Positions 17,222-26,445 are shown, counted from the first letter of the stretch. The stretch: DNA of 64,000 nucleotides from Lachnospiraceae bacterium (GCA_017468395.1 JAFUIR010000016.1:62001-126000); one strand, 5' to 3'. The notes: generated from the sequence alone by a model not told the origin. Made by a program: numbers and translations.

Positions 17222-18973
17222 ATGATGAGATCACTTTTTTCTGGTGTATCAGGTTTAAAAACACACCAGACCAGAATGGACGTTATCGGTAACAATATCG
17301 CAAACGTTAACACAACAGCTTACAAATCCAGTTCCATGGTATTTAGCGAACTGATGAGCCAGACAACACAGAGCGCATCAGGTCCCAATGCTACCACAGG
17401 AACAGGTGGTACTAACGCAAGACAGATTGGTCTTGGTGTTAAAACAGGTGCCATTAATACAAATATTTCAACCCAGGGTGCAGCGCAGTCTACAGGAAAT
17501 CCCTTTGATATCATGATTAACGGTGATTCTTTCTTTGTAGTGAGCAATGGTAGCGAAAATTTCTTTACAAGAGATGGTTCTTTCTATGTGGACGGAGCAG
17601 GTAACCTTGCTATGACCAGCACCGGTTTCAACGTTATGGGATGGCAGGTGGATGAAGAAACTATGGCTATCAAACAGGATACCGTTTCCGCACTTCGCAT
17701 TATGAATGCGGCAAATATGACATATCCCCCCGAGGCAACTTCCAAGGCGTATGTTTCCGGTATCATTGATATGAACAATACAGATGTTACCAGCACTTCC
17801 GGTAAAGCAGTTAACTTAAACTTCTATGATGCACTGGGTTATTCTTATACTGCAAGACTGGTGTTCAGACAGTCTACAGAAACAAACCGTTACAGTGTGG
17901 AAGTAGAGAGAATTTTGGATTCCACCGGCGAAGAACTGGATATTTCAGGGGTATATCTCGGAAATGAAGGCGCTACACAGGAAACAGAGCGTGCAGTTGC
18001 ACTTGATACCAGTACCTATGAATGGAATGGTACCAAACTTATGACCAGAAGCACTCCTCAGACTGAAGTTGTGAATTTGGAAACAATTTTCGATACCAGC
18101 GGAAATGTCATTCAGGGCACTACCGATGAAGAAAAGGCTGCCATTGCAGAAGAAATGGATAAACTTGCAAAGGCCTACGGATATGAAGGCTCCGTAGAAG
18201 AGTTCTTTGGCTTGAAGAAAAATATCATTGCCGGTCAGGGCGATACATTTAATACCGGCGAGTTTTCCGTAAGCCAGTTATTCGGAAACTTCCGCAGCGG
18301 AAACAAGCCCAGTTTTGCAGAAGGCGATTTCGGCATCAATGCGGGCGATGAGGATATTAACAGTTTTACCACAGATTCCCGTACATTCGATGGTATCATT
18401 ATAAACTTTGATGCTGCAAATGGTCCTTTCTCCGGTATCGGTGATTTGGACAGTACAGTAACCAGCGCAAAATTGAATCTTTCTGCACTTGGCGGAAATT
18501 TCTCTGATATTGAGATTGATTTCTCAGAGTGTTCTATGTACGATAACAGCGGTGCATGTACAGTTGCGGCAACATCCGGTGACTTAAATGGTCTTGGAAT
18601 GGGACGTAAACTGGGTGAAATGAGCGGTGTTGCCATCCAGCAGAACGGTATGATTTATGCTTCTTATGACAACGGTATGACCAAACTTCTCGGTCAGATT
18701 GCTGTTGCGGAATTTGCAAATGCATCCGGTCTTGAAAAGGCGGGCGACAACCTGTATTCTGCATCCTTAAACTCCGGTGAATTTGACGGTATCGGTGTGG
18801 ATATCACAGCCAACGGCGGTAAAATGACTACCGGTCAGTTGGAAATGAGTAACGTAGACTTGTCTGCAGAATTTACAGAGATGATTACTACGCAGCGTGG
18901 TTTCCAGGCAAACAGCCGTATTATAACAGTATCAGATACATTGCTTGAAGAGTTGACTAACCTGAAACGATAG
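17222..18973 (+). CDS. flgE: Flagellar hook protein FlgE
   Basis: A 583-residue hook subunit. The N-terminal signature RSLFSGVSGLKTHQTRMDVI plus GNNIANVNTTAYKSS and the C-terminal ITTQRGFQANSRIITVSDT form the coiled-coil core of rod/hook proteins. The FDIMINGDSFFVV motif of the D1/Dc region is present. The long variable middle (~170-480) makes it larger than the 264-aa Bacillus hook protein but normal for clostridia. AGGAGG precedes the ATG by 9 nt. An 87-nt spacer upstream and a stem-loop downstream flank it. Confidence 0.96.
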   Translation: MMRSLFSGVSGLKTHQTRMDVIGNNIANVNTTAYKSSSMVFSELMSQTTQSASGPNATTGTGGTNARQIGLGVKTGAINTNISTQGAAQSTGNPFDIMINGDSFFVVSNGSENFFTRDGSFYVDGAGNLAMTSTGFNVMGWQVDEETMAIKQDTVSALRIMNAANMTYPPEATSKAYVSGIIDMNNTDVTSTSGKAVNLNFYDALGYSYTARLVFRQSTETNRYSVEVERILDSTGEELDISGVYLGNEGATQETERAVALDTSTYEWNGTKLMTRSTPQTEVVNLETIFDTSGNVIQGTTDEEKAAIAEEMDKLAKAYGYEGSVEEFFGLKKNIIAGQGDTFNTGEFSVSQLFGNFRSGNKPSFAEGDFGINAGDEDINSFTTDSRTFDGIIINFDAANGPFSGIGDLDSTVTSAKLNLSALGGNFSDIEIDFSECSMYDNSGACTVAATSGDLNGLGMGRKLGEMSGVAIQQNGMIYASYDNGMTKLLGQIAVAEFANASGLEKAGDNLYSASLNSGEFDGIGVDITANGGKMTTGQLEMSNVDLSAEFTEMITTQRGFQANSRIITVSDTLLEELTNLKR

Positions 18974-18991
18974 TAATGAATAAATAGCCCT

Positions 18992-19027
18992 AAGGGGTCA
19001 GGCGGAGAAAAGTCCGCTTGACCCTTT
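18992..19027 (+). other. Intra-operon stem-loop between flgE and flbD
   Basis: AAGGGGTCAGGCGGA pairs with TCCGCTTGACCCTTT (one wobble, one slip) around GAAAAG. The downstream bases CGGCGTATC contain no U-tract, so it is more likely an mRNA-processing or stabilising hairpin that protects abundant flgE message than a full terminator. Confidence 0.6.
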
Positions 19028-19068
19028 CGGCGTATCAAATATTTCAAAAAGCGGAAAGGTGGGGTAAG

Positions 19069-19254
19069 ATGATTGAGGTAACGAAAATCGGTGGGCAAAG
19101 AATTTTGGTAAATTCTGATTTAATCGAGGTTGTGGAAGAAACTCCGGACACGGTTATGACCCTGACCACCGGACGAAAAATTATTGTAAAAGAAAGTAGA
19201 CAAGAAGTGAAAAATTTAGTAAAATTGTATAGAAAGGATATTCTTGCAGATTAA
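19069..19254 (+). CDS. flbD: FlbD/SwrD family motility protein
   Basis: A 61-residue cytosolic protein starting MIEVTKIGGQRILVNSDLIE. It belongs to the FlbD family (SwrD in Bacillus subtilis), which there raises flagellar power/stator function and is needed for swarming. The ATG at 19069 follows AAGGTGGGG; the longer frame upstream crosses the stem-loop. It sits between the hook gene and motA, consistent with a stator role. Confidence 0.88.
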   Translation: MIEVTKIGGQRILVNSDLIEVVEETPDTVMTLTTGRKIIVKESRQEVKNLVKLYRKDILAD

Positions 19255-19286
19255 TTTCGAAAATTGCGGAATGTTAGGTGATTTTT

Positions 19287-20075
19287 GTGGATTTAGCATC
19301 GATAATTGGTTTAATAGTCTGTTTTGCAATGATGGTATACGGAATTATAGATGCAGGTGGATTTGCGGCAGTTCCGTCTTATTTGAATTTCCCGTCAGCA
19401 CTGATTACTTTCGGTGGTGCGTTTTTTGCGGTTATGACACAGTATTCCATGCAAGATTACATTGCGGGATGGAAGAGTATTGCTTTAGTATTTAAAGTAC
19501 CAACCGCCAATACGGCAGAAGTAATCCAAAAAATTATTGATTTATCCAATGTTGCCAGAAAAGAAGGTTTGCTGTCTTTGGAAGAAGCGGCAGCGGATTT
19601 GGATGAACCTTTCCTTAGAAAAGGAATTCTTTTGATTGTTGACGGAACGGATCCGGAACTGGTTCGTGCTATTATGGAAACAGAACTTATGAGTTTGGAC
19701 AGCAGACACAAAACCAAAATTGGTTTTTGGGATAATATTGCATCCATGGGTCCTGCTTGGGGTATGATCGGTACACTGATTGGTTTGGTTAACATGCTTA
19801 ACAACATGGAGGATGCCAGTGCGATTGGTCCGGCTATGGCGGTTGCACTGATTACTACGTTATATGGTTCCCTTCTTGCGAACTGGATTGCAACACCAAT
19901 TGCGAATAAATTAAGAGCAAATAACGGCAATGAGATGATGATTAAGGAAATCATGATTGAAGGTCTGTTATCTATACAGGCAGGAGAAAATCCCCGTGTA
20001 ATTGAAGAAAAACTGAAATCCTTCCTTGCTCCCAAAGACAGAGTGGCGGAGGAAGATGCAGGGGGTGAAGAGTAA
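19287..20075 (+). CDS. motA: Motor stator protein MotA (GTG start)
   Basis: A 262-residue four-TM stator subunit that conducts ions with MotB and pushes on FliG. TM1 follows MDLASIIGLIVCFAMMVYGI; TM2 contains YLNFPSALITFGGAFFAVMT; TM3/TM4 lie around WDNIASMGPAWGMIGTLIGL and GPAMAVALITTLYGSLLANW. The GTG at 19287 is chosen over GTG 19278 because AGGTG sits 6 nt before it and it gives the standard MDLASIIG start. MotB begins with no gap. Whether H+ or Na+ is used cannot be told. Confidence 0.93.
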   Translation: MDLASIIGLIVCFAMMVYGIIDAGGFAAVPSYLNFPSALITFGGAFFAVMTQYSMQDYIAGWKSIALVFKVPTANTAEVIQKIIDLSNVARKEGLLSLEEAAADLDEPFLRKGILLIVDGTDPELVRAIMETELMSLDSRHKTKIGFWDNIASMGPAWGMIGTLIGLVNMLNNMEDASAIGPAMAVALITTLYGSLLANWIATPIANKLRANNGNEMMIKEIMIEGLLSIQAGENPRVIEEKLKSFLAPKDRVAEEDAGGEE

Positions 20076-20891
20076 ATGGCTAAACGCAGAGAAGAGACTC
20101 CGGCGCCCGGTTCACCGGCGTGGATGGCGACTTTCAGTGATTTGATGAACCTTTTGCTCTGTTTCTTTGTATTATTGTTTTCCATGTCAACTATCAGTGA
20201 AGAAAAACTGAAGGAAGTGGCTGCGTCCATGAATCAGACTTTTAGTATCTGGACAGCAGGGGCATCGGCTATTGGCGATGGCATCTTGATTAGTAACGGC
20301 GTCAGTCAGTTGAATGAATTGGATCAATACATTAACAGTACAGGAACACCTGCGGACAGTACCACAGATTCGGAAGAGGTTAATGAATACGAAAATCTGG
20401 CCGGAAAAGTGGAGGAAATGGAACTGGAACAAATGGAAAGTATGGCCGAGCAAATTGCGGAAGCAATCGGTGAAAGTCAGATGGAAGATGAAATTGACAT
20501 GACCTTTACTTCCCAGTTTATCCAACTTACGCTTAGCGGCTCCATATTATTTGACCCCGGTGAGGTTACAATCCGGGATGAATCAAAACCGGTTCTTGAA
20601 AAGGTGGGTATGATTCTGGAACGTTATGCGGACGGTATTATTGAAATTGAAGGTCATACAGATAATGTACCGAACCATGATGTGAAATACGTAAATAATG
20701 ATGAACTTAGCGCAGGACGTGCGCTTTCCGTCTTTAATTATTTTATGGAGACGACGAATTTAGATCCTTCCATTGTAAAGCATGCAGGCAGAGGTGAGTA
20801 TGTGCCGGTGGCTGATAATTCTACTGCGGAAGGCAGGGCAAAGAACCGCCGTGTAGAAATCAGAATTTACAGAAGTGAAGTGACAAACTAA
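20076..20891 (+). CDS. motB: Motor stator protein MotB
   Basis: A 271-residue stator subunit with one TM and a peptidoglycan-binding OmpA-like domain. The N-terminal block PAWMATFSDLMNLLLCFFVL carries the essential ion-binding Asp of the family. A Glu/Ser-rich linker (about 60-145) holds the plug region. The OmpA/MotB domain includes IIEIEGHTDNVPN, NDELSAGRALSVFNYF and GRAKNRRVEIRIY. It starts directly after the motA stop, indicating strict co-expression. Confidence 0.96.
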   Translation: MAKRREETPAPGSPAWMATFSDLMNLLLCFFVLLFSMSTISEEKLKEVAASMNQTFSIWTAGASAIGDGILISNGVSQLNELDQYINSTGTPADSTTDSEEVNEYENLAGKVEEMELEQMESMAEQIAEAIGESQMEDEIDMTFTSQFIQLTLSGSILFDPGEVTIRDESKPVLEKVGMILERYADGIIEIEGHTDNVPNHDVKYVNNDELSAGRALSVFNYFMETTNLDPSIVKHAGRGEYVPVADNSTAEGRAKNRRVEIRIYRSEVTN

Positions 20892-20909
20892 AGTAAACAA
20901 GAGGCAGAT

Positions 20910-21431
20910 ATGAAGAAGAATTTATTATCTATATTGATTTTAGCACTTTTGGTTGTGAATATTGTTATGACAGCAATCATAATGTTCAGTGTAACCGGTG
21001 CGATGAAGAGTACCACCACTCTGGTTGGAAAAATAGCGACGGTTCTGGACATTGAACTTGCAACCGATTCCAGTGATGAAAATGTTTCCATTGAGGATAC
21101 AGCAACCTATACCATTGCAGATACCATGACGATTCCTCTTAAATACGAGAGTGACGGCGAAGACGGAAAAGACCATTATGTGATGATGAAAGTAACGCTG
21201 TATATGAACACCAAGCATGAGGATTACGAAAAATATGGTGCAGCGGAAGCATTGGCAGCAAGGGAAGAAATGATTAAGAGTGAAATTATTTCTGTTGTAA
21301 GATCCCATACACTGGAAGAATTTAAGAGCGATTCCGAAGGCGTTTATGCGGAAATTGTTGCGAAATTACAAAAATTGTATAACTCAAGATTTATATACAG
21401 AGTGGCATGCGGAGATGTGAAATATCAGTAA
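20910..21431 (+). CDS. fliL: Flagellar basal-body-associated protein FliL
   Basis: A 173-residue single-TM protein that rings the stator and helps it under load. The TM segment (LLSILILALLVVNIVMTAII) is at about residues 4-26, followed by a short linker and a stomatin-like domain with PLKYESDGEDGKDHYVMMKV and a C-terminus ending YRVACGDVKYQ. Sequence similarity to FliL is modest, so the call leans also on topology and position between motB and fliM. Confidence 0.85.
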   Translation: MKKNLLSILILALLVVNIVMTAIIMFSVTGAMKSTTTLVGKIATVLDIELATDSSDENVSIEDTATYTIADTMTIPLKYESDGEDGKDHYVMMKVTLYMNTKHEDYEKYGAAEALAAREEMIKSEIISVVRSHTLEEFKSDSEGVYAEIVAKLQKLYNSRFIYRVACGDVKYQ

Positions 21432-21469
21432 GCCTCTGACGAGATGAAAAAAACGGGAGGTGAGCTTTC

Positions 21470-22450
21470 ATGGGCGACGTGTTGTCCCAAAACGAGATAG
21501 ATAATCTGCTCGCGGCATTGTCAACAGGCGAACTGGATATGGATCAAATCCAGGAGAGCAACGAGAAACAGATTAAAAATTATGATTTCAATCGTCCGGC
21601 GAAGTTCTCCAAGGAACATTTAAGAACATTAGAAATCATTTTTGAACATTACGGAAGATTGTTATCCACAAACCTTCCGGTATACCTTAGAAAAAACGTA
21701 CAGGTTAGCGTGGCGAGTTCAGAGACGGTTACTTTCTCCGAATTTACAAACGCCTTAGCAAACCCGGTAATATTGGGAATTGTCAATTTTCAGCCGTTGC
21801 AAGGTAACATTATTATAGAATTGGGTACCAATCTTGGATATGCCATGATAGACCGTATGCTTGGCGGACAGGGAAATCCACTGGAAAAGACCAGGGAATT
21901 CTCGGAAATTGAAATGACAATTATAGAAAGAGTCCTTGTAATATGCATGCAACTTTTGCGTGAACCGTGGAAAAATGTGCTGGATATCAATCCTATGCTA
22001 AATAGGTTGGAAACCAATCCACAGTTTGCACAGATTATCGCACCGAACGATATGATAGCTATTGTAACGCTGAACTTGAAAATCGGTGATGTAGAAGGTA
22101 TGATGACAGTCTGCTTGCCTTTCTTTACACTGGAAGACATTATGGACAGGTTGAATACCAAGTACTGGTATGCAAATATGCAGGAAAAGCAGGATGAGGA
22201 TTATGAAGAACATATTGAATCCCTGCTGAAACGAGTTGATGTTCCCTTGAAGGCTGTACTTGGAAACAGTACAATTTCTGTAAGTGATTTTGCAGGACTT
22301 CAAGTTGGTGACGTAATTAGATTAAATACCCGTGTAGACGAAGAATTAACAGTCTACGTGGGAAATATAAAGAAGTTTACCGCATTACCCGGAACCAGCA
22401 AAGACCAATATGCTGTTAGGGTGACAACGGTACTCAGAGAGGGGGAATAA
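21470..22450 (+). CDS. fliM: Flagellar motor switch protein FliM
   Basis: A 326-residue C-ring protein that receives CheY-P. The N-terminal CheY-binding peptide is LSQNEIDNLLAAL. The CheC-like middle domain has YGRLLSTNLPVYLRKNVQV and the MLGGQGNPLEKTREFSEIE motif that contacts FliG. The C-terminal SpoA domain is VPLKAVLGNSTISVSDFAGL onward. The RBS GGGAGGTGAG is strong. FliY follows after 3 nt. Confidence 0.96.
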   Translation: MGDVLSQNEIDNLLAALSTGELDMDQIQESNEKQIKNYDFNRPAKFSKEHLRTLEIIFEHYGRLLSTNLPVYLRKNVQVSVASSETVTFSEFTNALANPVILGIVNFQPLQGNIIIELGTNLGYAMIDRMLGGQGNPLEKTREFSEIEMTIIERVLVICMQLLREPWKNVLDINPMLNRLETNPQFAQIIAPNDMIAIVTLNLKIGDVEGMMTVCLPFFTLEDIMDRLNTKYWYANMQEKQDEDYEEHIESLLKRVDVPLKAVLGNSTISVSDFAGLQVGDVIRLNTRVDEELTVYVGNIKKFTALPGTSKDQYAVRVTTVLREGE

Positions 22451-22453
22451 GGC

Positions 22454-23716
22454 ATGGATGGAATGCTATCCCAAGACGAAATTAACGCATTGCTTAGTGG
22501 TATGGACTTAACGGAAGCGTTAGATGAGACGGAAACAGTGGCTGATGTACAAAGTGACGATGGCACATGGCTCAATGAAGTGGAACAGGACGCTGTAGGT
22601 GAAATTGCAAATATCAGTTTAGGCTCTTCCGCAACCACTTTATATTCTTTGGTAAACAGAAAAGTTAATATTACTACACCGGTTGTAACACTGGCTCAGT
22701 GGGAAAATGTACTTGAGATGTATGAAAAACCTTGTGTTTTCATACAAATTAGGTATACGGCCGGTCTTGATGGTTCTAATATTTTGGTTTTGAAAGAACA
22801 TGACGTAAAAGTTATTGCCGACTTAATGATGGGCGGTGACGGAACAAACACAGGTGGAGAATTAAACGAACTTCATTTAAGTGCTATTTCCGAAGCAATG
22901 AACCAAATGATGGGTTCCGCTGCAACGTCTCTTTCAACCATGTTTGGAACGATGATTGATATCAGCCCGCCGGAAGCAAGTTTACTTGATTTAACACAAA
23001 TTAAATCAGGAAGGGATATTGCAGAGTTTTTAGGCGGTACTTTTGTAAAAATTGCATTTAGAATGCAGATTGACGAAATGGTCGACAGTACTATCATGCA
23101 GTTGTATCCGGTTGAATTTGCAAAGAAACTTGTAACTAGCTTCTTGGATACACAGATGGGTACTTCAGAACCGGAACCTACACCGGCGCCGGCACCCATG
23201 CCGGAGCCTACACCGGCTCCTATGCCTTCTGTAGATCCTATGGGAATGTCCCAGATGGGAATGCCTCAGATGGGAATGCCCCAAATGGGAATGCCTCAGA
23301 TGGCGATGCCTCAAATGGGAATGCCTCAGATAGGAATGCCCCAAATGGGAATGCCTCAGATGGCGATGCCTCAAATGGGAATGCCCCAAATGGCGATGCC
23401 TCAGATGGCAATGCCTCAGAACGTAAATGTTCAACCGGCACAGTTCCAGACTTTTGCACCCGATATGCTCAGCGGTGTGAGTCAGGAAAACATCAATCTT
23501 ATCATGGATGTTCCATTGGAAGTAACGGTAGAACTTGGAAGAACAACAAAATCTATTGCAGAGATTTTAGATTTTTCGCCGGGAACAATTATCGAATTAG
23601 AGCGAATTGCAGGTGAACCTATAGATGTTTTGGTAAACGGAAAATTCGTAGCCCGCGGTGAAGTGGTTGTTATTGAAGAAAGTTTTGGCGTGAGAGTAAC
23701 AGAGATTGTAAAATAA
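22454..23716 (+). CDS. fliY: Motor switch phosphatase FliY (FliN-type) with Met-Pro-Gln repeat linker
   Basis: A 420-residue C-ring protein combining a CheY-P phosphatase with a FliN domain. Residues 1-15 (MDGMLSQDEINALLSG) repeat the FliM CheY-binding motif. The CheC-type domain has both active-site patterns, EIANISLGSSATTL and ISEAMNQMMGSAATSL. The linker holds a Pro/Ala/Glu stretch and then 12 copies of a five-residue repeat, M(G/A)M(P/S)Q, at about residues 263-322. The C-terminal SpoA/FliN domain starts DVPLEVTVELGRTTKSIAEI. It acts with CheC in removing CheY-P. Confidence 0.95.
   Translation: MDGMLSQDEINALLSGMDLTEALDETETVADVQSDDGTWLNEVEQDAVGEIANISLGSSATTLYSLVNRKVNITTPVVTLAQWENVLEMYEKPCVFIQIRYTAGLDGSNILVLKEHDVKVIADLMMGGDGTNTGGELNELHLSAISEAMNQMMGSAATSLSTMFGTMIDISPPEASLLDLTQIKSGRDIAEFLGGTFVKIAFRMQIDEMVDSTIMQLYPVEFAKKLVTSFLDTQMGTSEPEPTPAPAPMPEPTPAPMPSVDPMGMSQMGMPQMGMPQMGMPQMAMPQMGMPQIGMPQMGMPQMAMPQMGMPQMAMPQMAMPQNVNVQPAQFQTFAPDMLSGVSQENINLIMDVPLEVTVELGRTTKSIAEILDFSPGTIIELERIAGEPIDVLVNGKFVARGEVVVIEESFGVRVTEIVK
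23240..23419 (+). repeat. 15-bp tandem repeat inside fliY
   Basis: Twelve in-frame units of ATGGGAATGCC(T/C)CA(G/A) and close variants encode MGMPQ/MAMPQ. Units are very similar at DNA level, including third positions, which points to recent slippage-driven expansion. Because the unit is 15 bp, copy number changes keep the frame. Confidence 0.95.
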
Positions 23717-23735
23717 AGTACAAGGAGTAAAAACA

Positions 23736-24098
23736 ATGGCAAAAAATATTTTAATCGTTGACGACGCGGCATTTATGAGAATGATGATTAAGGACATTTT
23801 AACTAAGAATGGTTATAATGTTGCCGGCGAAGCAGAAAATGGCATGAAAGGTGTCGAGAAGTATAACGAACTGAAACCTGATTTGGTATTGATGGATATC
23901 ACAATGCCTGAAATGGATGGTATTCAGGCTCTGAAAAAAATCAAAGAACTGGATGCCGGTGCTAAAATTATCATGTGTTCTGCCATGGGTCAGCAGGCTA
24001 TGGTTATTGAGTCTATTCAGGCAGGAGCAAAAGACTTTATCGTTAAGCCTTTCCAGGCCGATAGAGTTCTGGAAGCAGTTAAGAAGGTTGTCGGCTAA
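23736..24098 (+). CDS. cheY: Chemotaxis response regulator CheY
   Basis: A 120-residue single-domain receiver phosphorylated by CheA; CheY-P binds FliM/FliY and changes rotation. Key residues are Asp9/Asp10 (ILIVDDAAFM), the phospho-acceptor Asp54 (LVLMDITMPEMDG), Ser in MCSAMG, and Lys in FIVKPFQ. The RBS AAGGAG is present. It overlaps fliO by 1 nt (TAATG). Confidence 0.97.
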   Translation: MAKNILIVDDAAFMRMMIKDILTKNGYNVAGEAENGMKGVEKYNELKPDLVLMDITMPEMDGIQALKKIKELDAGAKIIMCSAMGQQAMVIESIQAGAKDFIVKPFQADRVLEAVKKVVG

Positions 24099-24481
24099 TG
24101 TTACTCACCGGTGTGGGAACGGGTGATGACCTGGCCCGGTTGCTTTCCGTTCTTTTGATATTTATTGCAGTACTTGGGGTGACTTTGTATACCACAAGAT
24201 GGATTGCAAAATATCAAAAGATGCAGAGCGTAAACCGAAACATAGAGGTGGTGGAAACCTGCCGTCTGACTGCCAATAAATTTGTGCAGATTATCCGGCT
24301 GGGGGACACTTATGTAGCAGTGGCAGTATGTAAAGATACGGTAACACTGCTTGGGGAAGTGCCAAAAGATCAAATCGAATTTAAAGTAGATTCCGGCGGC
24401 ACATCTGTAAATTTCAAGGATTTTCTTGAAAAAGCGAAGTTATTTAACTCCGGTAAAAATGACGAATCGAAAGAAGAGTAG
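24098..24481 (+). CDS. fliO: Flagellar biosynthetic protein FliO/FliZ
   Basis: A 127-residue single-TM protein that helps FliP assemble. TM at about residues 14-33 (LSVLLIFIAVLGVTLYTTRW) followed by IAKYQKMQSVNRNIEVVETC and a small cytoplasmic beta domain with KFVQIIRLGDTYVAVAVCKD. That pattern is the FliO family core. Its ATG overlaps the cheY stop by one base, and fliP begins about 8-14 nt after its stop. Confidence 0.88.
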   Translation: MLLTGVGTGDDLARLLSVLLIFIAVLGVTLYTTRWIAKYQKMQSVNRNIEVVETCRLTANKFVQIIRLGDTYVAVAVCKDTVTLLGEVPKDQIEFKVDSGGTSVNFKDFLEKAKLFNSGKNDESKEE

Positions 24482-24494
24482 ATGTAAAGTGAAT

Positions 24495-25361
24495 ATGTTG
24501 AAGAGATTTTTTCCGGGAAAAAGAATATTGGAAATAATATGCCTACTGGTTACGGTGGGCATATTGTGTATTAGTCAGTCAATGGTAATTAATGCCAGCG
24601 AAACTATCGGGACTACGGATGAAGATAGAACCGCAATACATGAGCCGGGCTGGGCGGAAGAGCCGGAAGATTTGATGGAGCAGAATATTACAAGTGAACT
24701 GTCCATACAGATTAATAACGGCAACGGGGAACTAAACAGTTCTCTTAGAATTTTGATTACCTTAACGCTGATTGCACTTGCACCGACATTGCTTATATGC
24801 TTAACATCTTTTACCAGAATTATTATTGTTTTGCATTTTACGAGGTCGGCCCTAAACACGCAGACAGCTCCGCCCAATCAGATACTGATTGGGCTGGCGT
24901 TATTTTTGACGTTTTTCATTATGAGTCCCACGATTACCAAAATTAACGAGACGGCGATAGTTCCTTTTGAAAGCGGTGAACTGACACAGGAAGAAGCCTT
25001 GGAAGTGGCTATGATACCGATTCGTGAATTTATGTACGGGGAAACTCAGGTAAAAGACGTGGAACTGTTTATGGATATTGCTGGGTTGGAATGGGATTAT
25101 GAACTGGAAAGTATTCCCACTTCCGTACTGATTCCCAGTTTCATGATAAGTGAACTTCGGACAGCATTCTTTATTGGATTTGTTATATATATTCCATTTA
25201 TTGTAATCGATATGGTGGTTGCATCTACCCTCATGAGTATGGGTATGATGATGTTGCCGCCCACGACGATTTCTATGCCATTTAAGATTCTTTTGTTTGT
25301 GTTGGCAGACGGATGGAGTTTGGTGATCGGAAGTTTGGTGCGGACGTTTTACGGTACATAG
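24495..25361 (+). CDS. fliP: Flagellar export gate protein FliP
   Basis: A polytopic core subunit of the export gate (FliP5Q4R1). I place the start at ATG 24495 (288 aa; GTG 24489 is also possible). An N-terminal signal-like helix (ILEIICLLVTVGILCISQSM) and a ~60-residue extracytoplasmic stretch precede the conserved core, which starts LRILITLTLIALAPTLLICL and continues TSFTRIIIVLHFTRSALNTQ and APPNQILIGLALFLTFFIMS. The end, VLADGWSLVIGSLVRTFYGT, is typical. The N-terminal extension makes it longer than most FliP proteins. Confidence 0.94.
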   Translation: MLKRFFPGKRILEIICLLVTVGILCISQSMVINASETIGTTDEDRTAIHEPGWAEEPEDLMEQNITSELSIQINNGNGELNSSLRILITLTLIALAPTLLICLTSFTRIIIVLHFTRSALNTQTAPPNQILIGLALFLTFFIMSPTITKINETAIVPFESGELTQEEALEVAMIPIREFMYGETQVKDVELFMDIAGLEWDYELESIPTSVLIPSFMISELRTAFFIGFVIYIPFIVIDMVVASTLMSMGMMMLPPTTISMPFKILLFVLADGWSLVIGSLVRTFYGT

Positions 25362-25377
25362 AAAGGTTGGATAATAT

Positions 25378-25650
25378 ATGACAATAGATGCGGTAATGGA
25401 GATGACCAATAATGCGCTGTATCTGATTATTGAAGTGTCTCTTCCGGTACTTTTGGTGTCCCTTGTTGTGGGACTTTTAATCAGTATTTTTCAGACAGTA
25501 ACATCCATTCAGGAACAGACCCTTACTTTTGTGCCAAAGATTATTTGTGTGTTTTTGGCGCTGATGCTTCTGGGGAGTTGGATGATGAACAATATGGTGG
25601 AATTTACCACGACATTGTGGTTGGATTTCAGCAGGTATATACATAAATAA
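25378..25650 (+). CDS. fliQ: Flagellar export gate protein FliQ
   Basis: A 90-residue two-TM gate subunit. It shows the family blocks LPVLLVSLVVGLLISIFQTV and TSIQEQTLTFVPKIICVFLA with the second helix LMLLGSWMMNNMVEFT. It lies between fliP and fliR in the standard order, 16 nt after fliP. Confidence 0.95.
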   Translation: MTIDAVMEMTNNALYLIIEVSLPVLLVSLVVGLLISIFQTVTSIQEQTLTFVPKIICVFLALMLLGSWMMNNMVEFTTTLWLDFSRYIHK

Positions 25651-25662
25651 GAGGAAGCGGAT

Positions 25663-26445
25663 ATGATTAATTTATCGTTCTCCTATTATGATTTGGAATA
25701 TTTTCTTTTGATTTTGACCAGAATCAGTTGTTTTGTTTTTATTGCACCGTTTTTCAGTATGAATAATACGCCCAGACAGGCAAAAATAGCGCTGTCGTTT
25801 TTTACGTCAATGCTTTTGTATATGACTTTGTCGCCGGCCCAGGCTGTTGTTTATGATACGGTGGTTCAATATGCCATTATTGTCCTAAAAGAAGCCATAA
25901 CCGGTTTGCTTTTGGGATTTAGCACTAACATTTGCACCGCAATTGTGAATTTTGCGGGTAATATGGTGGATATGGAAACCGGTCTTTCCATGGTTACGGT
26001 TATGGATCCTACTACCAATCAAAATGTCAGTATCACAGGCGCCTTGTATCAATATACGGTAACGCTGCTTTTGATTGTCAGCGGAATGTACCGGTATTTA
26101 CTTGGGGCATTGGCGCAAAGTTTTGTTGTAGTACCGGTTAACGGAGCGGTTTTCCATACGGAGAATTTGTTGGCAACCATGACCTCTTTTATGGTAGATT
26201 ATATTATGATAGGTTTTCAGATATGTCTGCCGGTTTTTTGTGTGATTTTGTTGCTCAATGCTGTTTTGGGAGTTCTTGCAAAAGTTTCTCCCCAGATGAA
26301 TATGTTCTCTGTAGGTATCCAGTTAAAAATATTGGTTGGTGTGTCGGTACTCTTTTTTACCTTCAGTATGTTGCCGGACGCTACAGAATACATTTTTAAT
26401 GAAATGAAGAAAATGACAGTCTCTTTTGTGGAGGGTATGATTTGA
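25663..26445 (+). CDS. fliR: Flagellar export gate protein FliR
   Basis: A 260-residue protein with about six membrane segments; one copy closes the FliPQR gate. Visible family features include RISCFVFIAPFFSMNNTPRQ near the N-terminus, EAITGLLLGFSTNICTAIVN and DMETGLSMVTVMDPTTNQNV in the middle, and VLLLNAVLGVLAKVSPQMNM toward the end. Its stop overlaps the flhB start by 4 nt (TTGA). Confidence 0.95.
   Translation: MINLSFSYYDLEYFLLILTRISCFVFIAPFFSMNNTPRQAKIALSFFTSMLLYMTLSPAQAVVYDTVVQYAIIVLKEAITGLLLGFSTNICTAIVNFAGNMVDMETGLSMVTVMDPTTNQNVSITGALYQYTVTLLLIVSGMYRYLLGALAQSFVVVPVNGAVFHTENLLATMTSFMVDYIMIGFQICLPVFCVILLLNAVLGVLAKVSPQMNMFSVGIQLKILVGVSVLFFTFSMLPDATEYIFNEMKKMTVSFVEGMI

Noticed and set aside
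23165..23434. Minus-strand His/Arg-rich repeat protein over the fliY linker
   Set aside because: It is only the reverse complement of the Met-Pro-Gln repeat.
24057..24064. GCCGATAG within cheY as a sigma-D promoter
   Set aside because: No matching -35 element 14-16 nt upstream.
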